Shown here: piece after piece, positions 33,721-41,871 of the stretch
Layout of the letters: each line of letters begins with the position of its first letter
Numbering within the stretch: the stretch's first letter is position 1
DNA from: CAVQXR01 sp963717955
GTDB lineage: Bacteria > Actinomycetota > Thermoleophilia > Gaiellales > Gaiellaceae
Reading direction: 5' to 3'
Length of the DNA: 64,000 nucleotides
Assembly: GCA_963717955.1 (NCBI GenBank)
Contig: CAVQXR010000001.1
Location: 868,001 to 932,000, forward strand
Made by a program: the position numbers and the translations under genes
Notes under the pieces: model-generated
The model's database searches: none
What the model was told of the DNA's origin: nothing
What the model saw: the letters and a program-made list of their open reading frames with translations, nothing else

Positions 33721-34561
33721 ATGGACGGCATCCGCATACACCGCTACACGGCCGGCCCACAGGGTGTCCTCGTCAATGCCTACCTCGTCGAGACTGGCGA
33801 GGGCGTAATCGCGGTCGACGCCACGCTCACGGTCAGCGACGGTCGGGCGCTACGTTCACAGCTCGCGTCTCTCGGGAAACCGCTGCTCGCCGTGCTCGTG
33901 ACGCACGCGCACCCCGACCACTACGGCGGCATCGTCGAACTCGTTGCCGAAGACGACGTGCCCGTGATCGCGACCGAGCGCGTCGCGTCGATCATCGTCC
34001 GCGACGACGAGATCAAGGAGCAGATCCTGCGGCCCATGTTCGGAGACGAATGGGCAGCGACGCGCACCGTTCCGAACCGCAGGGTTGCTGACGGCGCTAG
34101 CCTGGACTTCGGCGCCGCCCAGCTCACGGTGATCGACCTCGGCCCGGGCGAATCCCCGGCCGACAGCGTCTGGCTCCTCGGTGAGGAGCGTCGACATGTC
34201 TTCCTCGGCGATCAGATCTACGACGGCAAGCACGCGTACCTCGCCGACGGCTTCTACGACGAGTGGCTTGCCAACATGGATCTCCTCAAGGGTGAGCTTC
34301 CCTCTGACTCGACGCTTTATCTCGGCCACGGAGGACCTGCCAGGACGTCGCAGTTCGACCGGCAACGGGAGTACACGCAGACGTTCGTCGATGCAATTCG
34401 CAACGCCGATTGGACGAACCGCCGAGGCCGCGACCGCATCGATCGTCGAGCGAATGGTCTCCTTGCTGCCGACGGACCAGCTGCAATTCTTCATGGAGCT
34501 GAGCATCGAACCGGTCGCGGCGAAGCTGGGCGTGCTCCGGGAGGAGGGGACAGGCGGCTGA
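33721..34561 (+). CDS. MBL-fold metallo-hydrolase (one frameshift)
   Basis: The metal motif VTHAHPDHYGGIVEL near residue 60 is the HxHxDH signature of the metallo-beta-lactamase fold. Later metal ligands lie in HVFLGDQIYDG and LYLGHGGPARTSQFD. At about 34,415 the frame changes, and the second frame gives AEAATASIVERMVSLLPTDQ and a sensible C-terminus ending at 34,561. A single-base error is the simplest explanation. The product is probably a glyoxalase II-like or other small-ester hydrolase and may work with the SDR directly upstream. Confidence 0.8.
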
Positions 34562-34739
34562 TTGCCGGGCGTCGCCGCAGCCCCGACCAGTCGCGGCGCG
34601 CCTGGAGCAGCGAGAGGAGCTCCAGGAGTCGGCTCGACGTCGTGGTCACAACATTTCATCATCGCGGAAGTTGAGGACAGATCCTGACCTAAACGGCCAG
34701 TAGTGTCCGAGCTGTCAACGACCGGAAGGGAGAGCACCG

Positions 34740-35630
34740 ATGCCCCAGCGCGACGGATACATCCCCGGCGTCCCCTGCTGGGTGGACACGAGTCAACCCG
34801 AGCCCGAGGCCGCCGTCAACTTCTATAGCGGCCTCTTCGGCTGGGAGTTCGAGGACGTGATGCCATCGGGGTCGGAGGGTGAGTACTTCATCGCGCGCCT
34901 GCCCGGTGGCGACGTTGCCGCCGTGGGATCGATCCCCGAGTCGGCGCCACCGACGGCGATGTGGAACACATACATCTGGGTCGAGAGCGCTGACGAGACC
35001 GCGTCCAAGGTGCGCGATGCCGGCGGAGGCATCGCGATGGAGCCTTTCGGTGTCATGGACGCCGGCCGGATGGCTGTCTGTACCGATCCTGAGGGCGCGA
35101 GGTTCTGCGTCTGGCAGGCGAAGGAGCACAAGGGGGCGAGAGTCGTCAACGAGCCGGGCTCATTGAACTTCAACGGCCTCAACACCCGAGACGTGGAAGG
35201 CGCGAAGGCGTTCTACGGCTCAGTGTTCGGCTGGGAGACGCTGGGGTTGGAAAACGGGGCTGAGATGTGGACGCTGCCCGGCTACGGCGACTACCTCGAG
35301 CGCGACGATCCCGACCTGCGCAAGCAGGTGGCCGCAGCGGGCGGCCCGGCGGGATTCGAGGACGTCGTCGCGAGCATCAACCCGATCGCGGACGGCCAAC
35401 CGGATGCCCCGGCGCATTGGAGCGTGACGTTCGCGGTCGACGACGCCGACGCCACCGCCAAGAAGGCCACCGAGCTCGGTGGCAAGGTGACCGTCCCGCC
35501 GTTCGATGCCCCGTGGGTCCGGATGACCGTCCTCACCGACCCGCAGGGCGCGACCTTCATCGCAAGCAAGTTCGTGCCCGAGAACAAGGACCTTGGCAGC
35601 CAGGCGAACGCCGCCGGCGGGGCCGCCTAG
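34740..35630 (+). CDS. Protein with two VOC (glyoxalase/bleomycin-resistance) domains
   Basis: The 296 residues hold two tandem VOC domains, at about 8-125 and 140-270. Each starts with the strand-helix pattern seen in PCWVDTSQPEPEAAVNFYSG and LNTRDVEGAKAFYGSVFGWE and ends with a TDPEGARFCVWQ or TDPQGATFIASKF strand. Such proteins bind metals or small electrophiles; many actinobacterial two-domain members are of unknown substrate. GGAAGGGAGAGC precedes the ATG. It follows the MBL gene after 178 bases, continuing the small-molecule-metabolism theme. Confidence 0.9.
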   Translation: MPQRDGYIPGVPCWVDTSQPEPEAAVNFYSGLFGWEFEDVMPSGSEGEYFIARLPGGDVAAVGSIPESAPPTAMWNTYIWVESADETASKVRDAGGGIAMEPFGVMDAGRMAVCTDPEGARFCVWQAKEHKGARVVNEPGSLNFNGLNTRDVEGAKAFYGSVFGWETLGLENGAEMWTLPGYGDYLERDDPDLRKQVAAAGGPAGFEDVVASINPIADGQPDAPAHWSVTFAVDDADATAKKATELGGKVTVPPFDAPWVRMTVLTDPQGATFIASKFVPENKDLGSQANAAGGAA

Positions 35631-35848
35631 GGGAGAGGGTCGGCTGCTCTCCGGTGCGACTGGCAACTCAAGGCCGCCCACCTCCGCCAAGATGGTGAAG
35701 CGGGCGCACGCGCCACGGCCGAGAGCGCAGGGGCAAGGCTCCTCTGCGAAGCTCCTTGCGGAGTTCAACGAGGGCGTCGGGGTCGGATCCCGTCACGGGC
35801 TCCGTGTTTCTCGTTCACCGGGTGCCGACCAGAGCACGGCGTGGGCGC

Positions 35849-36958
35849 TCATTCCCACACGGCGCGAGCGGTTTCGACGATCGTCGCGAGCTTCGCCCGC
35901 TCGTCGTCGACCGTCAGGGCGTTCCCGAGGATCGACGTGGCGAATCCGCACTGGGGCGAGAGCGCGAGCCGGTCAAGGGGCAGAAAGCGGGCCGCCTCCC
36001 GGGTGCGGGCCGCGAGGCCGTCGACAGTTTCTCGCCGACCCGTCTTCGTCGTCACGAGCCCGAGCACGGCGGTGGCACCCTCGGGCACATGGACGAGTGG
36101 TTCGAAGCCACCGGAGCGCTCGTCGTCGTACTCGAGTAGCAGGCGGTCGGCCAGGATGCGGGGGAAGACGCGCGGGGCGAGCCACTCGTAGCCGCCCGAG
36201 ACGAGCCAGCGGCTCGCCTGGTTGCCGCGGCAGAGGTGGAAGCCGAAGCTCACTCCGGGGTGGTCGCCGATCACATGGTTATCGAGCTCGAGGCCGAGCT
36301 CGAGCCACTGGTCGGCGGGCCAGCCGCGGCTCTCGTAGAACGCCCTCCAGGCCGGGTCGACGAGCAACGGATAGTGCGGCGCGTCGACCTGCACGTACCT
36401 ACACCCGAGCCGGACGAGCTCGTCGACCTCCTCGCGCAGGATCTGCGCAACGTCGGCCAGGTAAGCCTCGAGGCTCGGATACGCGGCCGACGAGCGCACC
36501 GGATCCCAGAAACTCGACAGCATGCTCGGGCTCGGCAGCGTCACCTTGACGGTCCGATCGGTCCGGTCGCGGGCGTATGTGAACTCGTGCGCCGAGAGGA
36601 AACGCCGCCGGTGCAGACGATCGACGACCGCGATCGGCGGCCGCGCGATCGAGCGGTCGCCGATCCCGTCCTCGTCAGAGTGCCAGTCGCCCCAGAGGAA
36701 CGCGTCGAGATCCCAGTCGGCGAACCCCTCCACCGCGGAAGGGAACTGGCTCTGGAACGAGAGCCGGCGCATCTCGCCGTCCGTCACGACCTCGAGCCCG
36801 ACCTCCTCCTGCAGACGGAGCGCCGCATCGACGGCGGCGTTCTCCGCCGCGGTCAGCTCGGCGTCCGAAGCCTCACCCCGCCGGCGGCGCTCGAGCGCGT
36901 CGAGCAGCTCGGGCGGTCGGAGCAGGCTGCCGACGACGTCCGTCCGCGCGGTGAGCAC
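35849..36958 (-). CDS. MetE C-terminal-like (cobalamin-independent methionine synthase family) protein
   Basis: The 369-residue TIM-barrel protein starts VLTARTDVVGSLLRPPELLD and contains EEVGLEVVTDGEMRR, the barrel strand YVQVDAPHYPLLVDP, the zinc-site segment FGFHLCRGNQASRWL and the late Cys in LALSPQCGFATSI. These match the C-terminal, zinc-binding half of MetE. It has no N-terminal half, as in the short MetE-like enzymes that use other methyl donors or corrinoid proteins. The GTG at 36,958 is chosen because the family homology begins there. Confidence 0.85.
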   Translation of the reverse strand: MLTARTDVVGSLLRPPELLDALERRRRGEASDAELTAAENAAVDAALRLQEEVGLEVVTDGEMRRLSFQSQFPSAVEGFADWDLDAFLWGDWHSDEDGIGDRSIARPPIAVVDRLHRRRFLSAHEFTYARDRTDRTVKVTLPSPSMLSSFWDPVRSSAAYPSLEAYLADVAQILREEVDELVRLGCRYVQVDAPHYPLLVDPAWRAFYESRGWPADQWLELGLELDNHVIGDHPGVSFGFHLCRGNQASRWLVSGGYEWLAPRVFPRILADRLLLEYDDERSGGFEPLVHVPEGATAVLGLVTTKTGRRETVDGLAARTREAARFLPLDRLALSPQCGFATSILGNALTVDDERAKLATIVETARAVWE

Positions 36959-37445
36959 GCCGGAGAGCCTAGATGCTCTCGGCGTTCGACCCGATCGCGC
37001 TTCGGGCCCGCGGTCGCGGGCGCGCCAACGCCGACGGGAGCGACGTTCAACAGGTGACGAACAGCCCGACCTTCGATCACCAAGCGGACCGGGGGGCCGC
37101 ACGCACTGATCCCCTGAGAGACCCGCACCAACGCCGACGCTTCTCACGCATGCAGGGAGCCCTCCGCGGAGGAACCGCTGAACCGTCGATGCCTCCGGCC
37201 GCGCCGATGGCGACGCCACCGCCGTAACCAGAGTGCAACCGACGCGCCCAGTCGCCTCCCCCAGGGCCCCGAAGGATACCGCGGACGGTCCGATCCGCCC
37301 GACCTCCCTCCTCGACCGGGAGACGCAGGAGGGTGATCGACGAAGTCCGCCACCGGCTCATTCGACAACGAGCGCGAGCCCACCAGAACCTCGCCACCGA
37401 GCGGGGTGGACGGAGCGGTTGAATCGTGCGGTGAAGCGAGGGTGC
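36959..37445. other. No gene seen
   Basis: A stretch of about 490 bases upstream of the MetE-like gene without a supported reading frame, RNA or clear repeat. It runs into the tRNA-derived repeat block. Confidence 0.5.
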
Positions 37446-37621
37446 GGGTACACACCGGGCACAGAACGGCCCCAATACACCCCCAACTGGCCCAAACAGC
37501 CCCAACAGCCGAACTGGCCAGAAACGGCTCAACCATGCCGGTTTCCGCCGAACCAAGCCGTTTGCACGGCGCCCTCGGTCCTGGACTGGAGGTCCCGAGT
37601 TCGAATCTCGGCACCCCGATG
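37446..37621 (+). repeat. Repeat block ending in a copy of the tRNA-Pro 3' end (copy B)
   Basis: The last 39 bases (37,583-37,621) are identical to 11,277-11,315, that is the tRNA-Pro anticodon-stem 3' strand, variable and T-arm, acceptor 3' strand and two bases beyond. The preceding ~135 bases match 41,351-41,487 imperfectly but not the region before the true tRNA. The 5' half of the tRNA is absent, so this is not a functional gene but an attachment-site scar. Confidence 0.85.
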
Positions 37622-37776
37622 GAGAACCTCGTGAGTCGTGGTGTGCTTTCTTGCTCAGAACGGTGCCCCGACAATGAGCGTGCAGGACGGGTCCAGAACG
37701 CGGTACCCCTGGCACCGTCGTGCTTCTCCGTTCGTCGGGTGCTCGACTGGAGTCGGAGCAGCGGTCGGCAAGACTC

Positions 37777-38919
37777 TCACGGCTGGCGGGTAAGGCGCCA
37801 GGCCGCACGGAGTCCAAGTCCGGAACCGGCGTGGAGGAGGCCGTGCGCATAGACGCGCCCGGCGAACAGGACGAGCGCGTAGATCGATGCGAGCACGAGG
37901 ACGAGCGCGAGCGCGTGCTCCCAGAGCGGCACGCCGACCAGCGCACTCCGGGCGGGGAGGACGAGCGGCGCGGTCAGCGGGAAGACGGTGAGCACGTGCG
38001 CGAGCGTGCTGTTGGAGTCGGCGGAGACGGCGACGTAGGCGGCGAGGTACGCGCCGACGAGGGTGTAGGTCACCGGCTGTCCGGCGGTATCCGCATTTTG
38101 CTGTCGAGAGGCGAGCGCGCCGGCTGCGGCGTATGCGACCGCGTACAGCGCGAAGCCAAGCGCAAACCACGGCACGACCAGGGCGAGGCTGCCGCCGAGC
38201 CCTGCCGGGGCATCGAAGACGCCGGCGGCTAGCAGGGCGGCGGCGAGCCCGGCGACGAGTGCGAGTTGCCCCAGTCCGAGCAGCCCGATCCCGATCACCT
38301 TGCCGGCGAGGAGGTGGCGCGACTGCACCGTCGACAGGATCAGCTCGACGACGCGGTTGTTCTTCTCCTCGACGACGCCGCTGATCACCCACTGCCCATA
38401 CACGGCAAGGGACACGAGCAGGAGCAGGGAGGCCATTAGCGCGACGATGGTCGCCGCTTCGGTGGACTTGGCGTCGCGAGGTTGGAGGGTTGCGGTCGTC
38501 AGCTCCGGTGCCGGCGGCAGGTGGCGGCGAAGCACGCGGACGGCCGTGTCCGTGACCGCGGCGAGCTCCGTGTCCACGTCTGCGCGGAACACGAGCCGGT
38601 CGTCGCTCAGGAGCAGGAGCGCGTCGGCATCCTCGGCCATGAGCGCCTCACGTGCGGCTGCCGGCGAACCGAACACCCGCAGCCGCACGTTCGCGTCGAA
38701 CGGCTTTGCCGCGCGCTCGAGAGCGGCGCCGAGCCCGGGCGGCGCCGGCGCCGTTACCACAACGCTGTACGTCGTCTCCCGCGAAAGCGCCCCGCTCAGC
38801 GCGGTCGACCCGCCAACCAGCAGGAGCAGGACGAGCGTCGAGGCGAGGAACGCGCGGCTGCGAAGCCGCTCGCGAATCTCGCGCCCGGCGACGAGTGAGA
38901 TCGCCCGCCGCCCGCTCAT
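37777..38919 (-). CDS. ABC-2 type (NatB-like) permease
   Basis: The 380-residue membrane subunit has one N-terminal helix (about 22-45), an extracytoplasmic domain of about 110 residues and then five or six helices. The family-typical SGVVEEKNNRVVELILSTVQ leads into the core. The layout matches the NatB Na+-export or ABC-2 drug-export permeases. Its start overlaps the stop of the ATPase gene by 4 bases, giving a complete two-component exporter. The substrate cannot be deduced. Confidence 0.88.
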   Translation of the reverse strand: MSGRRAISLVAGREIRERLRSRAFLASTLVLLLLVGGSTALSGALSRETTYSVVVTAPAPPGLGAALERAAKPFDANVRLRVFGSPAAAREALMAEDADALLLLSDDRLVFRADVDTELAAVTDTAVRVLRRHLPPAPELTTATLQPRDAKSTEAATIVALMASLLLLVSLAVYGQWVISGVVEEKNNRVVELILSTVQSRHLLAGKVIGIGLLGLGQLALVAGLAAALLAAGVFDAPAGLGGSLALVVPWFALGFALYAVAYAAAGALASRQQNADTAGQPVTYTLVGAYLAAYVAVSADSNSTLAHVLTVFPLTAPLVLPARSALVGVPLWEHALALVLVLASIYALVLFAGRVYAHGLLHAGSGLGLRAAWRLTRQP

Positions 38920-39860
38920 CGCCCGACCAGCTCCAGAAAAAGCTCCGCAAGCGAGGGCGGCCCGTAGCTGAACTCGACGACCCGTGCCACCCCCTTCGCC
39001 GCTGCGAGCACCCGCTCCGGATCGACGTCTCGGTCGACCAGCAGCCGCAGATCGCCGTCGCGACGCTCAACGAGCGCGACACCGCCGACAGCCGGCAGCC
39101 ACTCCGCCGGCGCGCCCTCGAGCCGGAGCCCGATCCGTCGCCTCTGCGAAGCCCGTCGCAGAGCGTCGATGTGTCCCGTGACGACGACGCGGCCACGGTC
39201 GATGATCGCAACGTCCTCGCAGACGTCCTCCACGAGCTCGAGTTGATGGCTCGAGAAGAGAACCGCCGCGCCGCGGGCCGCCTCGCCGCGGAGCACCTCG
39301 GCAAGCGTGCGCACCGCGAGGGGATCGAGGCCGGCGAACGGCTCGTCGAGGACGAGCAGGTCGGGCTCGTGCAGCAGCGCCGCCGCGAGCTGAGCGCGCT
39401 GCTGGTTCCCGTGAGAGAGCTCCTCGACCTTAGCGCCGGCGCGGTCGGCAAGGGTAAGCCGCTCGAGCCACTCGGACGTCGCCGCGCGTGCCGCGGCGGC
39501 GGTGAGCCCGTGCAGGGAGCCGAGATAGACGAGCTGTTCGCCGAGAGACATCCGCGGGTAGAGGCCACGCTCCTCCGGCATATAGCCGAACCGCAGGCGC
39601 TCCGTCAGTCCGACCGGCCGCCCGCCCCAAAGCAGCTCGCCGGCGTCCAGCTCGACGAGCCCAAAGACGGCACGCATCGCCGTCGTCTTCCCCGCGCCGT
39701 TCGGGCCCAGGAAGCCGAGTACACGACCAGGCCGAACCTCCAGGCTCACACCGTCGAGGGCCGCGACCTCACCGAAACGCTTCGTCACCTCGATCAACTC
39801 GAGCCCCCCGATGGCCGCAGCAGGCCCGCTGGCGGCATGAACAACTCGGTCGGTCGTCAC
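38916..39860 (-). CDS. ABC transporter ATP-binding protein (NatA-like)
   Basis: The ATPase of about 314 residues has Walker A GFLGPNGAGKTTAMRAVFGL, the Q-loop region FGYMPEERGLYPRMSLGEQL, signature LSHGNQQRAQLAAALLHEPD and Walker B LLVLDEPFAGLDP, followed by a C-terminal accessory domain typical of the NatA/DrrA group. A GTG near 39,860 gives the usual length; the frame stays open to 39,977 but without homology. It is translationally coupled to the permease. Confidence 0.9.
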   Translation of the reverse strand: MTTDRVVHAASGPAAAIGGLELIEVTKRFGEVAALDGVSLEVRPGRVLGFLGPNGAGKTTAMRAVFGLVELDAGELLWGGRPVGLTERLRFGYMPEERGLYPRMSLGEQLVYLGSLHGLTAAAARAATSEWLERLTLADRAGAKVEELSHGNQQRAQLAAALLHEPDLLVLDEPFAGLDPLAVRTLAEVLRGEAARGAAVLFSSHQLELVEDVCEDVAIIDRGRVVVTGHIDALRRASQRRRIGLRLEGAPAEWLPAVGGVALVERRDGDLRLLVDRDVDPERVLAAAKGVARVVEFSYGPPSLAELFLELVGR

Positions 39861-40026
39861 CACACGGCCTCGCGACGTCGATCCCGAAATGCCTGAGTCA
39901 GTCACAGAACACACGACAGCCCCTCCACGGCCACCTTTCCAGGCCGCCGTACCGGCGACATCCGGGAATGCACCCATCGGTGCATGTGGAAAAACACGGC
40001 ATCACCCAGCGTGCGCTCAGCGCCAC

Positions 40027-40176
40027 TCATCGACAGTTTGGCCCGAGGCGCCAGTTCCGCAACGTCTCCGCGCTCGGGCCGAACTTCGCCGCGACCGGGA
40101 CGATCGCCATCCACTGCCACCGCTACTCGTGCTGATGCTCCAACACCATCCGCAGCGCACGCTCACGCAGCTTCCC
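40027..40176 (-). pseudogene. IS3-family transposase OrfA remnant
   Basis: Reading leftward in one frame gives KLRERALRMVLEHQHE, an in-frame TAG at 40,123-40,125, then VPVAAKFGPSAETLRNWR and a stop. The pattern, elongation by a helix and the PSAETLRNW turn, is the helix-turn-helix start of IS3-type OrfA transposases. There is no OrfB and no inverted repeats are evident, so only a short dead fragment remains. It lies inside the accessory region close to its right repeat. The neighbouring 39,861-40,026 and 40,177-40,369 show no gene. Confidence 0.5.
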
Positions 40177-40369
40177 GGAGCGGTTCAGTCCGTGCCGTGA
40201 GTGCAGCCAGATAGCCAAGGTCAGCCCCATCCAAGTCCCCCCAATAAACGGGGTGCAGTAGCGGCTCATGCCGGCCGGGCGACAGCCGCCCGGGCGGCTC
40301 CTCTTCTGACCCGGACCAGAGTGCTGGCGAAGGCAAAGGCGCGCTCGAGCGGTCCGCTGACCGCCGTTG

Positions 40370-40465
40370 TTACTTGCCGCGCGAGGTCTTCTTCGGTCGT
40401 TTGGGCTTAGCCGGCGTCTTCTTCTCGGTCTGGGCCAGCGACTTCGGACGCTTCTTCCCGGCCAC
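40370..40465 (-). CDS. 31-residue lysine-rich basic peptide
   Basis: GTG at 40,465 is preceded by AAAGGAG at 7 bases and opens a 31-codon frame, VAGKKRPKSLAQTEKKTPAK then PKRPKKTSRGK and TAA. It is extremely basic (about one third Lys/Arg) with Pro/Thr/Ser spacing, like DNA- or RNA-binding tails. The 35-bp direct repeat lies immediately upstream and forms its leader. No family is recognised; the strong ribosome site is the main argument that it is translated. Confidence 0.4.
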   Translation of the reverse strand: MAGKKRPKSLAQTEKKTPAKPKRPKKTSRGK

Positions 40466-40475
40466 CTCGGGCTCC

Positions 40476-40510
40476 TTTCCGGTGTCCCTCCTTGGCGCAC
40501 CCTAGCGAGT
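40476..40510. repeat. 35-bp direct repeat, right copy
   Basis: Identical over 35 bases to 11,339-11,373, 29.1 kb away, with unrelated flanks. In this copy the left flank is the ribosome site of the basic-peptide gene instead of a tRNA terminator. It is the probable right attachment site of the accessory region. Confidence 0.85.
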
Positions 40511-40730
40511 ACCGATGCCAAGCAGCATAACGCGCGAGGAGCGGCCGCTAGAGTCACAGCCGCGGCTCCTACGGCTGGCCGGTGAATCGCGGCAGCAGTC
40601 GCCTCCCTCTACAACGAACTCTCCCGGGAGCAGCGGCGCGCGCTCACCAGACAGACAGAGCACGCGGTTCCTAGGACCTCGACCGCCGGTTCTCGATCGA
40701 GCTAGCCCGACTCGACCACATCGCGCCCAG

Positions 40731-40761
40731 GAGGTGGCCGGTTCGAGTCCGGCTAGCTCCA
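40731..40761 (+). repeat. 3'-end fragment of a different tRNA
   Basis: The bases form a T-arm (GCCGG-TTCGAGT-CCGGC) followed by a 7-base acceptor 3' strand TAGCTCC and discriminator A. No D-arm or anticodon arm precedes it, so it is not a complete tRNA. It is another likely attachment-site scar. Confidence 0.5.
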
Positions 40762-40821
40762 AAGGCAGTCGTCTGGCTCGGGAGCAGGAGGAGATGGCGA
40801 CGCTTGCGCGAATCCACACGT

Positions 40822-41034
40822 ATGGAAGCCTCGTCCAAGCCGGCCGATCGCGCTTGCCCATGGTGCGACGACGCCGCTTGGCGCTGGAACGGGTTCGAGT
40901 GGTACGGGGCTGACGCCGCCACTCGCAAGTCGCACGTGTGCACGACTCCAGAAGCTGTCGACGACCGCAGAGCCCGCGAGGCGCGTGCAACCGGTGGTCC
41001 GCTCCGGCGCGCATTCGCGAAGCTGCTGCGCTAG
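40822..41034 (+). CDS. Small cysteine-containing protein of unknown function
   Basis: The 70-residue product starts with ATG and reads ADRACPWCDDAAWRWNGFEW, then KSHVC and a basic helix RAFAKLLR. The CxxC pair with a later His and Cys could bind zinc as a small ribbon, as in DUF-type DNA- or RNA-associated proteins. There is no obvious ribosome site and it lies in a region of attachment-site debris, so coding status is uncertain. Confidence 0.4.
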   Translation: MEASSKPADRACPWCDDAAWRWNGFEWYGADAATRKSHVCTTPEAVDDRRAREARATGGPLRRAFAKLLR

Positions 41035-41350
41035 CGGCGTGACGTGCCGATCCGGTAGTTCCCCTCCCGAGGGGGCTCGTGCGCTACCGCCTCGAGCGCT
41101 CCACGCTTGGCCTCGTTGAGGGTGCCGCTCCTCGCGCGCTCAGGCGCTCGGCGAGGCGCCGGGTTCCCGCACCTCCCGACTCGTCGGTGGCCGCCCGAGT
41201 CTTCTCCCTCGGGGTCTCCTCAGGCCTACCGGGTCGACCGGAGTATCGGCCGCAAGGAATCTCGGGGCGAGCTGCTTCCAGAGCCTACTGCCGTGCGAGC
41301 TGGGCATGGCGATCGACTGCGAGCGAGGCCTCGGTCATCGCTCCGCTCTC
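41035..41350. other. No gene seen
   Basis: About 315 bases between the small Cys protein and the second tRNA-derived repeat block, with no supported gene or structure. Confidence 0.45.
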
Positions 41351-41527
41351 TGTGGGTACACAACGGTCACAGAACGGCACCAAAATGCCCCCAACCGGCC
41401 CAAACAACCCCAAGGATCTAACAGACGGAAGACGGCTCAACCGTGCCTGTTCTCGCTCGACCAAGCGGTTTGCACGGCGCCCTCGGTGGACTGGGAGGTC
41501 CCGAGTTCGAATCTCGGCACCCTGATG
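41351..41527 (+). repeat. Repeat block ending in a diverged copy of the tRNA-Pro 3' end (copy C)
   Basis: Bases 41,488-41,527 match the tRNA-Pro 3' end with one inserted G and one C-to-T change. The upstream ~135 bases match copy B (37,446 onward), including the segment TTTGCACGGCGCCCTCGGT. After the copy a degenerate GC-rich hairpin resembles the true tRNA terminator. A second scar of integration at the same tRNA is the simplest reading. Confidence 0.8.
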
Positions 41528-41871
41528 AAGGCCCCGCGACGCAACGGGGGGTGAGGGTACACAACGGGTATGAAACGCAGTACCTGAGGGCGTTCCTGGA
41601 TCCATCCCTGACGGAGCGCCACTTCGAGACCCGGAGCTCACACGGACCGAGCCTGCTGGGGACTCCGAGCAGTCGCCGGGCGCTCCGCCGGTTGTCAGTC
41701 GGTAACGGGACTGTTCCGAGGTGGCACACACACCTGGCAACGGCTCGGTGGGGCTGTAGCGTCCAGCGCATCGTCTGTTCGGTCTGCGACCGCCCGGACG
41801 GGATGGGACGGTTCCGTCGTTCGCCAGTTCGGGGTAGACTTCTGACCGCACGCTCGCGCGAGGAGAAGTGT

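Noticed and set aside
40502..41014. Frame on the - strand with a GLEPATS-type peptide
   Set aside because: This is the antisense reading of a tRNA 3' fragment at 40,731-40,761, not a protein.
11339..41527. A phage or conjugative element
   Set aside because: No integrase, relaxase, capsid, portal or replication protein was recognised in the accessory region, so only an island of unknown mobility is claimed.
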